Positions 11,789-21,808 of a DNA stretch of 64,000 bases are shown in pieces (the stretch's first letter is position 1; each line of letters starts with the position of its first letter). This DNA comes from Isochrysis galbana (lineage: Eukaryota; Haptophyta; Isochrysidales; Isochrysidaceae), in assembly GCA_018136815.1 (NCBI GenBank), contig CM030937.1, positions 4,090,226-4,154,225 on the forward strand. Reading direction: 5' to 3'. Under the pieces are notes generated by a model. The model had not been told where the DNA came from and did no database searches. It worked only from the letters and a program-made list of their open reading frames with translations. The translations under genes and the position numbers were made by a program.

Positions 11789-14700
11789 ATGGACCTCTCA
11801 GTCGCACCGGGGTGGCGCGCGCCCTCACCCTGCGGGCGAGACGATATGCTGCTCGCCAGGATCACTGAGGCCGAGAGCAAGCTACGCCAGACCATTGCAG
11901 CGAGGCTGAGGCTGGGAAACGATAGACCTCGAGCCCCGCCCGAGCCGCGGTGCGAGACGCACGAGGCGCCTGCGTCCACCGCCAACGACATCTCGAGGGA
12001 TATTGCTGCGAGAGCTGCAGAGGCGATGGCAGCGGCCAGGCATGCGGCTGTGGCGACAGATACTGCTGCTAACGTTACCAACATCCAAGGCGTGTCTGAC
12101 GAGCGCCAATCGTCACAGACAGGCGCACGCCTCGCGGCCTCTCTTGTTGCCTCGCCGACTCTACGTTACATCCGCGACGAGGAGCAGCCGCAGTATTCTG
12201 CAGGAGCTGTGTCTGCACCAATAGCACATAGCCACGAGCAGAGGGTTGATGCATCCATATCACCAGTGCTTTCGGCATGTATTTCACGAGGCAAACCGTC
12301 CCCAGTCCCACCCATGACTCGTTCCTCACCGTATAGTCGCTTTCGTGAGGATCCGATGACAACGCCTAAACGAAAAGGCGCATTGCGATGCGGGGCAGGG
12401 GAAGAAAGTGCGATCGCCACACGCGACACGCTATCATCCATGAGGTTGACTGAGTGTGATGACCCGGAGGCCTTTACGGCCTCATACCGGGCACCGTTCG
12501 TCAAAGGCGATGTGTTGCTTCGAATGAGTGTCGATATTGGAGATGGTCGGGCCGGTGAGATCATTGCCCGAGCTGGAGACAGACCATCTGACCTTGCACG
12601 TGCTTTTTGTCGTCATCATGGTCTCGGGTCACCTGCTCAAGAATCGTTAACGCAGCACATATCACGCAACCTACTCGATGTAGTGCTATCGAATCGTCAA
12701 CCTCTAAGTCGCGCTGATCGTCCATTGGATGGACACAACACCGAGGACGGGGGCACTTTGTCAGACAGTGGGCTTTTACGTCGTGCAAACGCTCGCACTC
12801 GTGATGCTGTGTGCGGTAATGACAACAACCCTTCAGCAGTAGCAACACCCCACCCACGCTACAAGTCGGGTTCTGAATGGTATAGCGCACCGCGCACGAG
12901 GTCAGACTTCTTTCATGACGATTGCGCAATTCATGAAGAGTGGGCTCAGAGCCTTCGAGGCCGTCGCCGTCCCCTCCGAGTTCATGCTGCTACCGCAGAG
13001 CGACGCGCACATGACCGGGGTCAGCCGTACATATCCGAACGGAGCAGAAGGATGGCTGCACGCCGCCGCGCACCAGGTGAATCGGTGCATGTGCGGCTAT
13101 ACAACGATGCGGTGGTCACGGCACAGCGAAGAGATCTTCGAAGACAGATGGAAGAACGCGCTGAGATGGAGGCTCTCGCAATGTCCTCGGCCTCCGCTAA
13201 GTCTCCTAGTGCGCGAGTTGGCGCAAGGCACAATGCTAATAATGGCGGATCGCGAGCCTTGGAGGCTGGCAAGGCGATCACAGATCGTCTCTATGAAGAG
13301 GGGTGCCAGGCGATGCAACGCCGGCAAGAGATGTTTGAAGCTGCGAAACGCGCAGCGGATGCGGACCCGAATCTCACCTTTCATCCGGAAGTGTCTGAGG
13401 CAACCCGAGAGATCGCAGCCAGAATATCCATAACTCGTAGCGGACCCGACTTGTGGACGGTTCAGCACGACGAAGCGCGCCGCCGTCAGCTAGCGCTCGC
13501 CCACCTTACTATGCTCTACGACCAAGAAAGGCAGCGAGACGAAACGTTCGCTCCGCGCCTATCACAGGCTAGCCAACGGCTCGCACAAACTGCACGTCGA
13601 GCCGTGTCGGCTCCACGGGAGCGCCCAGCGCCCGGCCGGCGTGTGAGCGATCGCGACTATCTTGCACCGCGCCTTGATCGCCCAATTCACCAGTCTCTCT
13701 ATGATGATGCCAAGTTCAAGGAGAAAAGACGCCGCGACAACGAGGAGCGGCTGGAGCGTGAGGCTCGGGAGCTCTCACGCAAGTGTGAGGCTGTGAGCGT
13801 GAACCGCGATACCATCGAGCGGATGCACCAAGCGGGTGAGGCGCGCGAACACGATTTGGCTATGTTACGTGAGTATCTCCATCGTCCCATTGACCCGAAC
13901 GATGGGCGTGCGCTCTTCGAACCTCGTGTGGGACGCGGGCCTATCGATCCCGAAACCCGGCGTGCCACCGGCGGAGGGCGCGATGAGCACGTTGGTATTG
14001 CTTTGTATGAGGCGGCTCGCGAAGGGCGACTGCGAGGCTGGGGCGCTAATCGCGACGAGATCCAAAGAGAGGCCAAAAGGCAAGCAGCCGAGGCGTCCGC
14101 ATCGGTGGCTGCAGGAATGTACACCTCGACCATCTCTGCTGTCATGGTTGCTCAATCGCGGCGCCATCGGCTGGAAGAGTTGTTCAAAATACTAGCAAAT
14201 GAGCGCGAGGTCGTGCACATCGACACCCTCCTCCACGCAATGCACCTGATCCCTCAAGATGTGGCGGCCGTGATCGAGCCTGCTTTGCGCAAAAGCGGGC
14301 GCCACATGTTTGCGCTTCCGGAATTTTTAGACGTCATCGAGCGGTTCTTCGATGCTGTGCCGCCTGATGGTGCGTGCCGCTTGCACGTCTTGGGAGCATC
14401 AACCCCCCCCTCCCCTCCCACCACCACCACCCGGCCCGCCGCACGATCCCACGGCTTGAATGGCCCTTCTCTGCACGAGCATCATTCTTCTACGATCCAC
14501 TCCGCGCAGGTCCGCGGGACTTCTTGAGAGTACCTGCACGTGCGCAATATGATTCAGCTGACCTAATCGCGCAAAAAACAGCTGAGGCGTTGGAGTGCAC
14601 ATTCGCCCCGCGTGTCGAGCCAAAGTCCATTGCTCTCGCCCAGCGCATTCGAACTGGTGCACCTATTCACGAAGAACTTTATGCTCGCCAAGCTGAGCAT

Positions 14701-15907
14701 GATCAGGTATGCAACAACGCATGATTGCCCAATGAATTACTTCCCTACACTCCGTCTTCTACGCAAAGTTTCATGCACCGCTCGGTGCCTGGTTTCTACT
14801 CTCACACGGATCCTGTCCTCAAGGCAATCTTGGCAATCTCGCCAATTCCTAGGAGCGAGCTCTTGCCCGCATGCTGCTTGCCAACCGATGTGTAGAGCCG
14901 TGGCTCATGCCGTCTCTTGTTCCGCGTTTTGTCCGCAGCGGAGAATCGACATGCTGAAGACAGCTGCGGCGTATGAGGATGCGGAGTGCACATTCCGACC
15001 CGCGCTCACGGATCTTGGACATTCCGCCATTGGCCGCTACACCTCCCCGTCGGCAATGCCTACAGTGCGCCTGAAAGAATTGCGCTCGAGTGAAGATATT
15101 GAGCTCGCTGAGCACTGCACCTTTCAACCAATGACGAAGCAAGACCAACCAGTGAAGTGGGTTGGCCAATCGCAGCGAAATACGGGCAACTCGACCACAA
15201 CTCTGGGCAAGGCTTCCCAGACCAGCGAGCCAACCGCCCCTTCACAACGTTCGGCAAGCGTCAGCCGTCGATCCCAATTCTCTGAAAAATCGATCGATAT
15301 CGCTGGCACTAAAAAACCACGCCGTGCAATGAGTTTCGATCGGGTGCCCAGAAGCTCAGGTGCTCGAACAATGGTTCAACGATCGAGCAGCTTTCGCAAG
15401 ATGGCTGCTTCCACCGCGCGAGCGAAGAATCCTCTGTCATCGTCGGCTTTGCCCGGCGAACCCAAACGTCTCTCCGACCGACCTGGACGTACGTCCGGGT
15501 GGAGCTCCACGTATGCGCGCGTAGATCCGCGTCCGCCAAAGGCTGTCCTCAACGCCGAGGACGACCCTAAAAGGGACGTTAAGCCTTCAATAGATCCGTC
15601 TTGTTCTCCTCCTACGCAATTGACCGAGCGGGAAACCAACTGGCGCGTTGCAAGGAATGCCAGAGATGACATAGCAGCCATTCTCTCCTGCCAAGCATCG
15701 TCTACGGCTTCTTCCCAATCTCACCCATCTATGAGCCCCTCCTGCATCGCGCAACCAACGAGACGGGAGCTAGAGGAACACGTGCTATGTCTAGGAAATA
15801 TACCCTCACAAATGAATGGTGCACAAATCACAGCCCGCGACAGTTTGCTAGATGCCGCATATGATAATGCAGGAGAGTACGACGAAGGAGACGTGACATT
15901 CCTCTAG
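11789..15907 (+). CDS. Large repeat-motif protein, flagellar-type, three exons
   Basis: Exons 11789-14369, 14510-14706 and 14939-15907 join in phase through GT-AG introns of 140 and 232 nt, giving 1,247-1,248 aa. The open frame extends upstream to 11642, but the ATG at 11789 is the better start. The protein is hydrophilic, rich in Arg, Glu and Ala, with no membrane segment. It repeats a loose unit of about 60-90 residues: a Phe-x-Pro anchor (LTFHPEVSE, ETFAPRLSQ, ALFEPRVGR, CTFAPRVEP, CTFRPALTD, CTFQPMTK) and a Leu-Tyr segment (RLYEEG, SLYDDAKFKEKRR, ALYEAAREG, ELYARQAEHD). Similar F-x-P/LY arrays occur in conserved proteins of flagellated protists, from memory, so a cytoskeletal or axonemal role is a guess. 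The Ser-rich C terminus (from about residue 1000) looks disordered. An additional small exon inside the second intron is possible. Confidence 0.75.
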
Positions 15908-16303
15908 ACCAATTCCTCTAGACCAAATGCATCGGGCATCGGATGAAGGCATGATCCGCACATTGCGTAAGCATCAATGTAAGGGGAAAGAGAAAAATCT
16001 GCAAAATGGAAAGCAACTACCGCTATGTGCCATCTTGGGTGGGTGGTTGTCGTGTTTTCAACAACCCCTTCCTCACATGTGAGGCCCTGGCCATGGAAAC
16101 CTTACGAGCAAGTCGCAGCACACACATTCCCGCACGCTGCGTGAGAGGGAGCGGGGGGGCAGCGGCATTCGCGCGAGAGAACGCTCCCGGCCCAGCGTTT
16201 TCGTGGCAACGTTCTCACGCGCTTCTAAGGCAAGCATTGTTGACGAATTGATTCCTAGTACTTCTGAACTCTGAACCTACTTTTATGTGTGGGGGTCAAT
16301 GGG
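15908..16303. other. Intergenic, nothing recognised
   Basis: Downstream flank of the repeat-motif gene. Apart from short GC-rich inverted stretches near 16140-16200 I see no gene, RNA or repeat. Confidence 0.4.
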
Positions 16304-16760
16304 GGCCTCGCGCCCACCTTACTCCAGCGCTTGCGGACACCCCCCGGGGTGGGCCCGTACAATGCCAGCGCCCCAGCCCCTGCTCTGGCAGGGGCAGGGG
16401 CTGGGCACTCATCAATCTGGCCCAAACAACAACAAGACTGATAGGGTCATGGTTGGGGGCCTCGTTCCCCCCTTCCTCCATCGCAGACACCCCCGGGTGG
16501 GCTTGCACACTCAACCTCAGCCCCTGCCTGCTGGCAGGGGCTGAGCTGACATCACTTCTGACCAGACCCTCGCACAAAGGAATGAAGGGGGGAAGGGGAG
16601 GAGGTGGAGGAAAGGGAAGTTAAGGGCGATGTCAGTAGGGATCGGGAAGTACCCTAGTCTAGTAGGTGTGTAGCCCAGAATCTTCTGATGTTTTTTTTTC
16701 TGACCAGACCCTCGCCGAGCGCTCGCCGCTCGCCGTACGCACTCGCCTGAATTGGCCCCA
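16304..16760 (+). mobile_element. Stacked retroelement heads with a 3'-only LINE insertion
   Basis: A first partial head (16304-16405) is followed by a second that starts AAGACTGATAGGGTCATGG near 16431. The second is cut at 16573 by a 124-bp fragment (16574-16697) that is only a LINE 3' end: GAATGAAGGGG, purine-rich, then GTAGGTGTGTAGCCC and a T run. An 18-bp duplication, TTCTGACCAGACCCTCGC, flanks this fragment (16556-16573 and 16698-16715), after which the head resumes (CGAGCGCTCGCCGC) to about 16760, where host coding sequence begins. The fragment is a classic 5'-truncated LINE insertion. Confidence 0.75.
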
Positions 16761-17029
16761 AGACCAGCTACATTGGAGAGCAAGTCGCCGTCGCGTACCT
16801 CTGCATGGAATACATCACGGCGGTCGCGTACGCTGAAGCGGATCCCATGGTGCAAGTGCGCCGAGCAGCTGGCAAACTCTACATGCAGGACAAGAAGGCC
16901 GTCCTCGCACGCATCACGGATCTCGCCACCCAAGATCAGCCAAGCGATATCGTCGCCTGCCAGCAGAACGACGAGGAAGAGGGATGTGAGAAAAAGACGA
17001 ATAAGAAGATGAAAACTCAGCCCGCGTAG
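16761..17029 (+). pseudogene. C-terminal fragment of a host gene (copy 1)
   Basis: An open frame reads KTSYIGEQVAVAYLCMEY, then DPMVQVRRAAGKLYMQDKK, ITDLATQDQPSDIVACQQND and a basic tail ending KTQPA. It lacks its own 5' part because a retroelement head abuts it at 16760. A second copy lies on the minus strand at 24520-24372 plus 21808-21756 and is also broken. Helical, charged, about 90 aa remaining, no family recognised. Whether a spliced transcript still uses it cannot be seen. Confidence 0.5.
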
Positions 17030-17116
17030 CTGGGGGTTGGGAGTGGGGGAGCTAGAGCTTTGTAATAATAATGAACTGTAATAATAATAGCCTAAAAAGA
17101 AAACTAGCCTGGCCCT

Positions 17117-17332
17117 CTTTTGTTTGACGGAACGCGACTTCGGATGCAGAAGACAAAGGATAAATTGTTCGCATACCCCGGTGCAAACACACCAGAAAGC
17201 CTACAAGCGATGTACGTGATAGCATGGAAATACATACTAAGAGACTTCTATAGAGTCGACTTCGAGTCGCACGAATACCACTACATACCGATCTTAGAAT
17301 CTACGCTAACGAGGTTTGTCACCTTGGTTAGG
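17117..17332 (+). mobile_element. LINE ORF2 C-terminal fragment
   Basis: The frame reads QKTKDKLFAYPGANTPESLQ, YVIAWKYILRDFYRVDF and YHYIPILESTLTRF, matching the region after the C-terminal zinc finger of the LINE ORF2 copies at 23.25 and 59.7-59.9 kb. It is cut on the right by the 202-bp tandem array. Confidence 0.7.
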
Positions 17333-18599
17333 ACCAAAGCGCCGCCAGCGCGCTCGGTGCCGGCTCAAAGTTGGGCACTCGCGCGTATCACGGCACCGGG
17401 ACGGTAGCATTGAAGCCGGGGGCGTGGCCGATTTCGGCGTGGTGCACGCGGCCGGCTGCGGCGATTGGCGTGGCTGCAAGGGCGGCATTTGTGAATATGG
17501 TGCTTGGTGTGCCACCCAGTGCAACTGGATCAACACCAAAGCGCCGCCAGCGCGCTCGGTGCCGGCTCAAAGTTGGGCACTCGCGCGTATCACGGCATCG
17601 GGATGGTAGCGTTGAAGCCGGGGGCGTGGCCGATTTCGGCGTGGTGCACGCGGCCGGCTGCGGCGATTGGCGTAGCTGCAAGGGCGGCATTTGTGAATAT
17701 GGTGCTTGGTGTGCCACCCAGTGCAACTGGATCAACACCAAAGCGCCGCCAGCGCGCTCGGTACCGGCTCAAAGTTGGGCACTCGCGCGTATCACGGCAC
17801 CGGGACGGTAGCATTGAAGCCGGGGGCGTGGCCGATTTCGGCGTGGTGCACGCGGCCGGCTGCGGCGATTAGCGTAGCTGCAAGGGCGGCATTTGTGAAT
17901 ATGGTGCCTGGTGTGCCACCCAGTGCAACTGGATCAACACCAAAGCGCCGCCAGCGCGCTCGGTGCCGGCTCAAAGTTGGGCACTCGCGCGTATCACGGC
18001 ATCGGGACGGTAGCGTTGAAGCCGGGGGCGTGGCCGATTTCGGCGTGGTGCACGCGGCCGGCTGCGGCGATTAGCGTAGCTGCAAGGGCGGCATTTGTGA
18101 ATATGGTGCCTGGTGTGCCACCCAGTGCAACTGGATCAACACCAAAGCGCCGCCAGCGCGCTCGGTACCGGCTCAAAGTTGGGCACTCGAGCGTATCACG
18201 GCACCGGGACGGTAGCATTGAAGCCGGGGGCGTGGCCGATTTCGGCGTGGTGCACGCGGCCGGCTGCGTTGATTGGCGTAGCTGCAAGGGCGGCATTTGT
18301 GAATATGGTGCTTGGTGTGCCACCCAGTGCAACTGGATCAACACCAAAGCGCCGCCAGCGCGCTCGGTGCCGGCTCAAAGTTGGGCACTCGCGCGTATCA
18401 CGGCACCGGGACGGTAGCGTTGAAGCCGGGGGCGTGGCCGATTTCGGCGCGGTGCACGGGCCGGCTGCGACGATTGGCGTGGCTGCAAGGGTGGCATTTG
18501 TGAATATGGTGCTTGGTGTGCCACCCAGTGCAACTGGATCAACACCAAAACGCCGGCAGCCCGCCCAGTTTTGGTGCAAAGTTGGGGCTTCTCGTCTCA
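17333..18599. repeat. 202-bp tandem array, about 6.2 units
   Basis: Unit starts (ACCAAAGCGCCG or close) fall at 17333, 17535, 17737, 17939, 18141, 18343 and 18545, an exact 202-bp period with few differences between units; the last unit is partial and diverged. Because 202 is not a multiple of three, successive units are read in successive frames, and long frames stay open on both strands. On the minus strand each unit can read GVDPVALGGTP, TNAALAATPI and AGRVHHAEIGHAPGFNAT before a stop, which suggests that the unit came from coding DNA. Confidence 0.95.
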
Positions 18600-19304
18600 A
18601 CAATTGTAGCGTTTCGTGAACGGCTGTTAGTAGTGATACTCATGTACATATCGATGTCAATCGCAATCTGTGTCGATGATCATATAATGTGTAGAGAAGC
18701 ACATTTCGTGGAGGGTATGGGTATGAGCTGGTAGAGCTTATGGCTCCGTCACTAGTTGTGCATGCCTTGCATGAAGGGCATCAGTAAAAATATACCGGAG
18801 GGGGGCCCGAATACTTTTTAGCGCTTGGTCTTCGGAGGCTTAAAATTGGCCATTTTTCGAAAATTTTGCCGGCGGACCCCCCATTTTTTTTGCTGATCTC
18901 TCATACTAGAACCTATAGAAAGCTTATTTAGGCCTCCATTTGCCCATTACCGATTTCGCCCTCCGCACCCCCCTAGTGAGTGACCGGGCTATTATCCGCA
19001 GTTGTTTGGTAGGATAGAGTTTTCTAGTCCGAGGGGTGACGTCATCGGTAGCGAACCTACGTCGTTGGCTTGTCGCTTGTCGCGCGAGCTTAGCCCTCAA
19101 TGGTAACTCCTTTCTATGTTGCTCTTCTCACAGTCACTGGGCCCCATCTAGGTTGGGCCAAACACTACAAGTATCCTTCACTGGGCCCTCCTGGGTAAGG
19201 GCCAAACAACTAGTCCTTGTGAACGACTTGTAGAGTGAGGACGAGATTTCCCGCCTTGGTGCTGCGGGCGGCACGGGTCGGCGCTCGCCGTTCGCCGTCG
19301 GGCA
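18600..19304. other. Intergenic, 5' flank of the coiled-coil gene
   Basis: No ORF or known element. Two GGGCC-containing imperfect repeats (CACTGGGCCCCATCTAGG and CACTGGGCCCTCCTGGG, near 19135 and 19182) lie about 150 bp upstream of the next start codon. Confidence 0.4.
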
Positions 19305-20813
19305 ATGTCAGAACAGGCCATCAGCGCAATGGAGTACGCTGGGCCCTCGCATCCTCACCTCGATCGCCAGCTGCAAGAGCTGACCAATTTCCGCGACGAG
19401 ATGCAATTCCTGTACCAGTCCACGTACAATCAGCTGCAGGCTGCGCGCGCTGAAGCCGCGCGTGAAAGACGTAAGCGCTTCGCACTTGCGGCAGAGAATG
19501 CGAGCTTACGCTCATGGAACAGCCAGCTCGCGGAAGAGCTGTCCGAGCTCAACTCCAAGCTCACCTCCACGCTCAAAGCGGATCCTCCTGCAGAAGGTGA
19601 CTTGATACCAGCTCTTCGATGTGTTCAGCCAGGCGTTCATTTATTGAATTCACAAGGGGACTTCACCTTGCCTAGTCCACTGAATCCTATCATTCGTGCA
19701 ATAGCTCATGCTGTTGAGCTATGTGATGGCCTCGACGAGGCGGAGCAGCGGATTGTGCAGCGTCTTATTGAAGGGTTGGCTCTCGCCACAGCCACACCTG
19801 ATCTACATCTCAATCAAGGACACCCAGACGACATGGATGAGAGCAGATCAAATCATGTTGACGACGCTGCTGTGGATGCAACGTATAAGCTAGATGGGCA
19901 GGTCGATTGCGCTGAGTTACAGCAGCTACAACTCTCGTGTCAACGATTGCAGCTCAAAGTTGCAAGACTCTCAATTGATCACACACAATGCTTGCTCGCC
20001 TTGTGTGCAGCGCGGAAGCAATCACTTAGGGATACTGAATGCATTTCAGTGTTGACACAAAATGCGCAAGAAATGCTGAGAGATCTTAGTGACGCAACGA
20101 GTCGAATTGCAAGCTTCGAAGCGCACATAAGTTCACAGGCAAACTTAGGGGCGGAATTGCGGGAGGCTCGCAGGCAACACGCTGCTCTTTCACACGACCT
20201 TGAGAAGACTCAATCACAAATGCAAAATGCTTTCGATGCGATTGTGCCGGAGCAGGAGCGAGCTAAAGCATTTGAGGCGCGACTCGACGGCGCTCGCCGG
20301 GCGTTCCGTCGAAATGGGGAGCGCTCTGCACAGCTGGTAGCTGCCGTTCACGCTCTATCGGAGGATTCAAGGACCCTACAAGAGGAAAATGTTCGTTTAC
20401 AGTGGCTTGCTCGAAAGCTTGGCGCGACGGATATCGATTTGCGACGGCCCAGGCACCTAGAGAACGCATCGCTGCTACTCGCTGAAGGTACACATGCGCT
20501 GACCGAGGCGACAAACGTGACGCGCCGGACACAAGCAGTGTTTGAGGCAAATGTTGACAGCGCAAGAAGCAAGAATAGTTGCATTTCAGATTCGATCGAA
20601 AATCGCCTCATTCCCGTGAATCACCCGCAGCCTTCACGTAATCATGAAGCTACCATGAGTTCAGAGCCTGTCGGCACTTGCGCTGTGACTGACAAGTGCG
20701 AAGATGGTGAGCCAATGTTTGCATTACGGACGTTGCACGAGCGCTTGACGACAATACGTTGTAGCTTTGCGGAAGCGAAGAGAGTTGCAATGGCGCAGGG
20801 AACTTTAAGATAA
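19305..20813 (+). CDS. Coiled-coil protein, unknown
   Basis: Single-exon frame of 502 aa starting at the first in-frame ATG after a stop-bounded leader. Residues about 15-100 form a first coiled coil (LDRQLQELTNFRDEMQFL, then a stretch with ERRKRFALAAENASLRS). A Leu-rich globular-looking part follows (IRAIAHAVELCDGLDEA, about 125-160), then a long second coiled-coil zone from about 200 to 380 with heptads such as DLEKTQSQMQNAFDAI and LQEENVRLQWLARKLGA. The C terminus is Ser/Thr-rich and ends in another short helix. No signal peptide or membrane segment. I do not recognise a family; centrosomal, basal body or other scaffold roles are possible. Confidence 0.75.
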   Translation: MSEQAISAMEYAGPSHPHLDRQLQELTNFRDEMQFLYQSTYNQLQAARAEAARERRKRFALAAENASLRSWNSQLAEELSELNSKLTSTLKADPPAEGDLIPALRCVQPGVHLLNSQGDFTLPSPLNPIIRAIAHAVELCDGLDEAEQRIVQRLIEGLALATATPDLHLNQGHPDDMDESRSNHVDDAAVDATYKLDGQVDCAELQQLQLSCQRLQLKVARLSIDHTQCLLALCAARKQSLRDTECISVLTQNAQEMLRDLSDATSRIASFEAHISSQANLGAELREARRQHAALSHDLEKTQSQMQNAFDAIVPEQERAKAFEARLDGARRAFRRNGERSAQLVAAVHALSEDSRTLQEENVRLQWLARKLGATDIDLRRPRHLENASLLLAEGTHALTEATNVTRRTQAVFEANVDSARSKNSCISDSIENRLIPVNHPQPSRNHEATMSSEPVGTCAVTDKCEDGEPMFALRTLHERLTTIRCSFAEAKRVAMAQGTLR

Positions 20814-21254
20814 CGAAGCCACGCTTTCCTTCATGTGACGAGGGTTCGAACATGATTCTGCTGCTGCAATACTATATCTCCACCACAGTTTCTATGTATT
20901 GGACTCTCGTACTCTCCTGCATGATGAGGTAGTCAAGGCGCAGCATGTGCATGTGGTGTTCTACTAGTGTTCTAGCCACAATGAAAGTGGCATTCAGCAA
21001 ATCAAAATCACCTCAAACATCAAATTGTTTACCGAGCCCCCCCCCCCCCCCTCGCGAGCTGCCGACAAGTTGGGGGGCTGCGGCGGGAATTTGAAAATGG
21101 CCACTGAGTTCTCTAGGTGTCCACATATCACTCCAGGACCCCTCAAACAGGTTTGCATTTGCAAACTCCCCGGCGCCCTTCACGTTCTCCCGGGTGCCCC
21201 GCGGGTTTAGTTGATTTGCGATCTCTTGTCGTCTCTCCTTACTTAGGCACCTCG
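20814..21254. other. Intergenic
   Basis: 3' flank of the coiled-coil gene and a C run near 21040. No supported gene or repeat. Confidence 0.4.
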
Positions 21255-21500
21255 CAACTATCAGTAAAACTGATATGGTCATGGGGGCCTCGTTCCCCCC
21301 TTCCTCCATCGCAAATACCCCCTGGGTGGGCCTGCACACTCATCCTCGGCCCCTGCCTGCTGGCAGGGGCTGAGCTGACATCACTCCTGTCCAGACTCTC
21401 ACCAAGCGCGCGCCGCGCGCCGCACGTATTCGCCTGCGCTGGTTCCCCTTCGCCCTTCGTACTGACCACCCCCGACACCAACGACAAAGGTTGAGGGGGG
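21255..21500 (+). mobile_element. Retroelement head with 30-codon ORF
   Basis: Arms CTATCAGT/ACTGATAT, then GGTCATGG with the ATG at 21281. A 30-codon frame follows (MGASFPPSSIANTPWVGL ... PAGRG) to the stop at 21371-21373. Heads at 21836 and 62934 hold frames of exactly the same length. Downstream is the family's GCGCGCCGCGCGC palindrome near 21410. Confidence 0.6.
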
Positions 21501-21808
21501 GAAGGCGAGGATGCGGAACGACGGGAGGAAAGGGCGATGGCAGGCGTGCAGTAGAGTATACTGAGGTATCGTTCCGTCAATTATAGGACATCAATCGAAT
21601 GGAGCCATCAAATGTCCATAGTCATTTATACAACAATGTTCACGGACCCTATTGCTGACTTATAACTTAATATCTACGGTGAACACATCGCGCCGCGCGC
21701 TTTCAGAACGCAATTTTCATTCAACCCGCCAGGCCGCCAGGCAGGTAAGGCAGCCTTAAATCTTCATCTTCTTCGTCTTTCTCTCCTTCTCCTCATCCTC
21801 GATCCTGT

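Noticed and set aside
17371-18619. Several 120-170-aa frames inside the 202-bp array
   Set aside because: They arise because every unit is open in more than one frame; the frame changes at each unit, so no single protein is kept.
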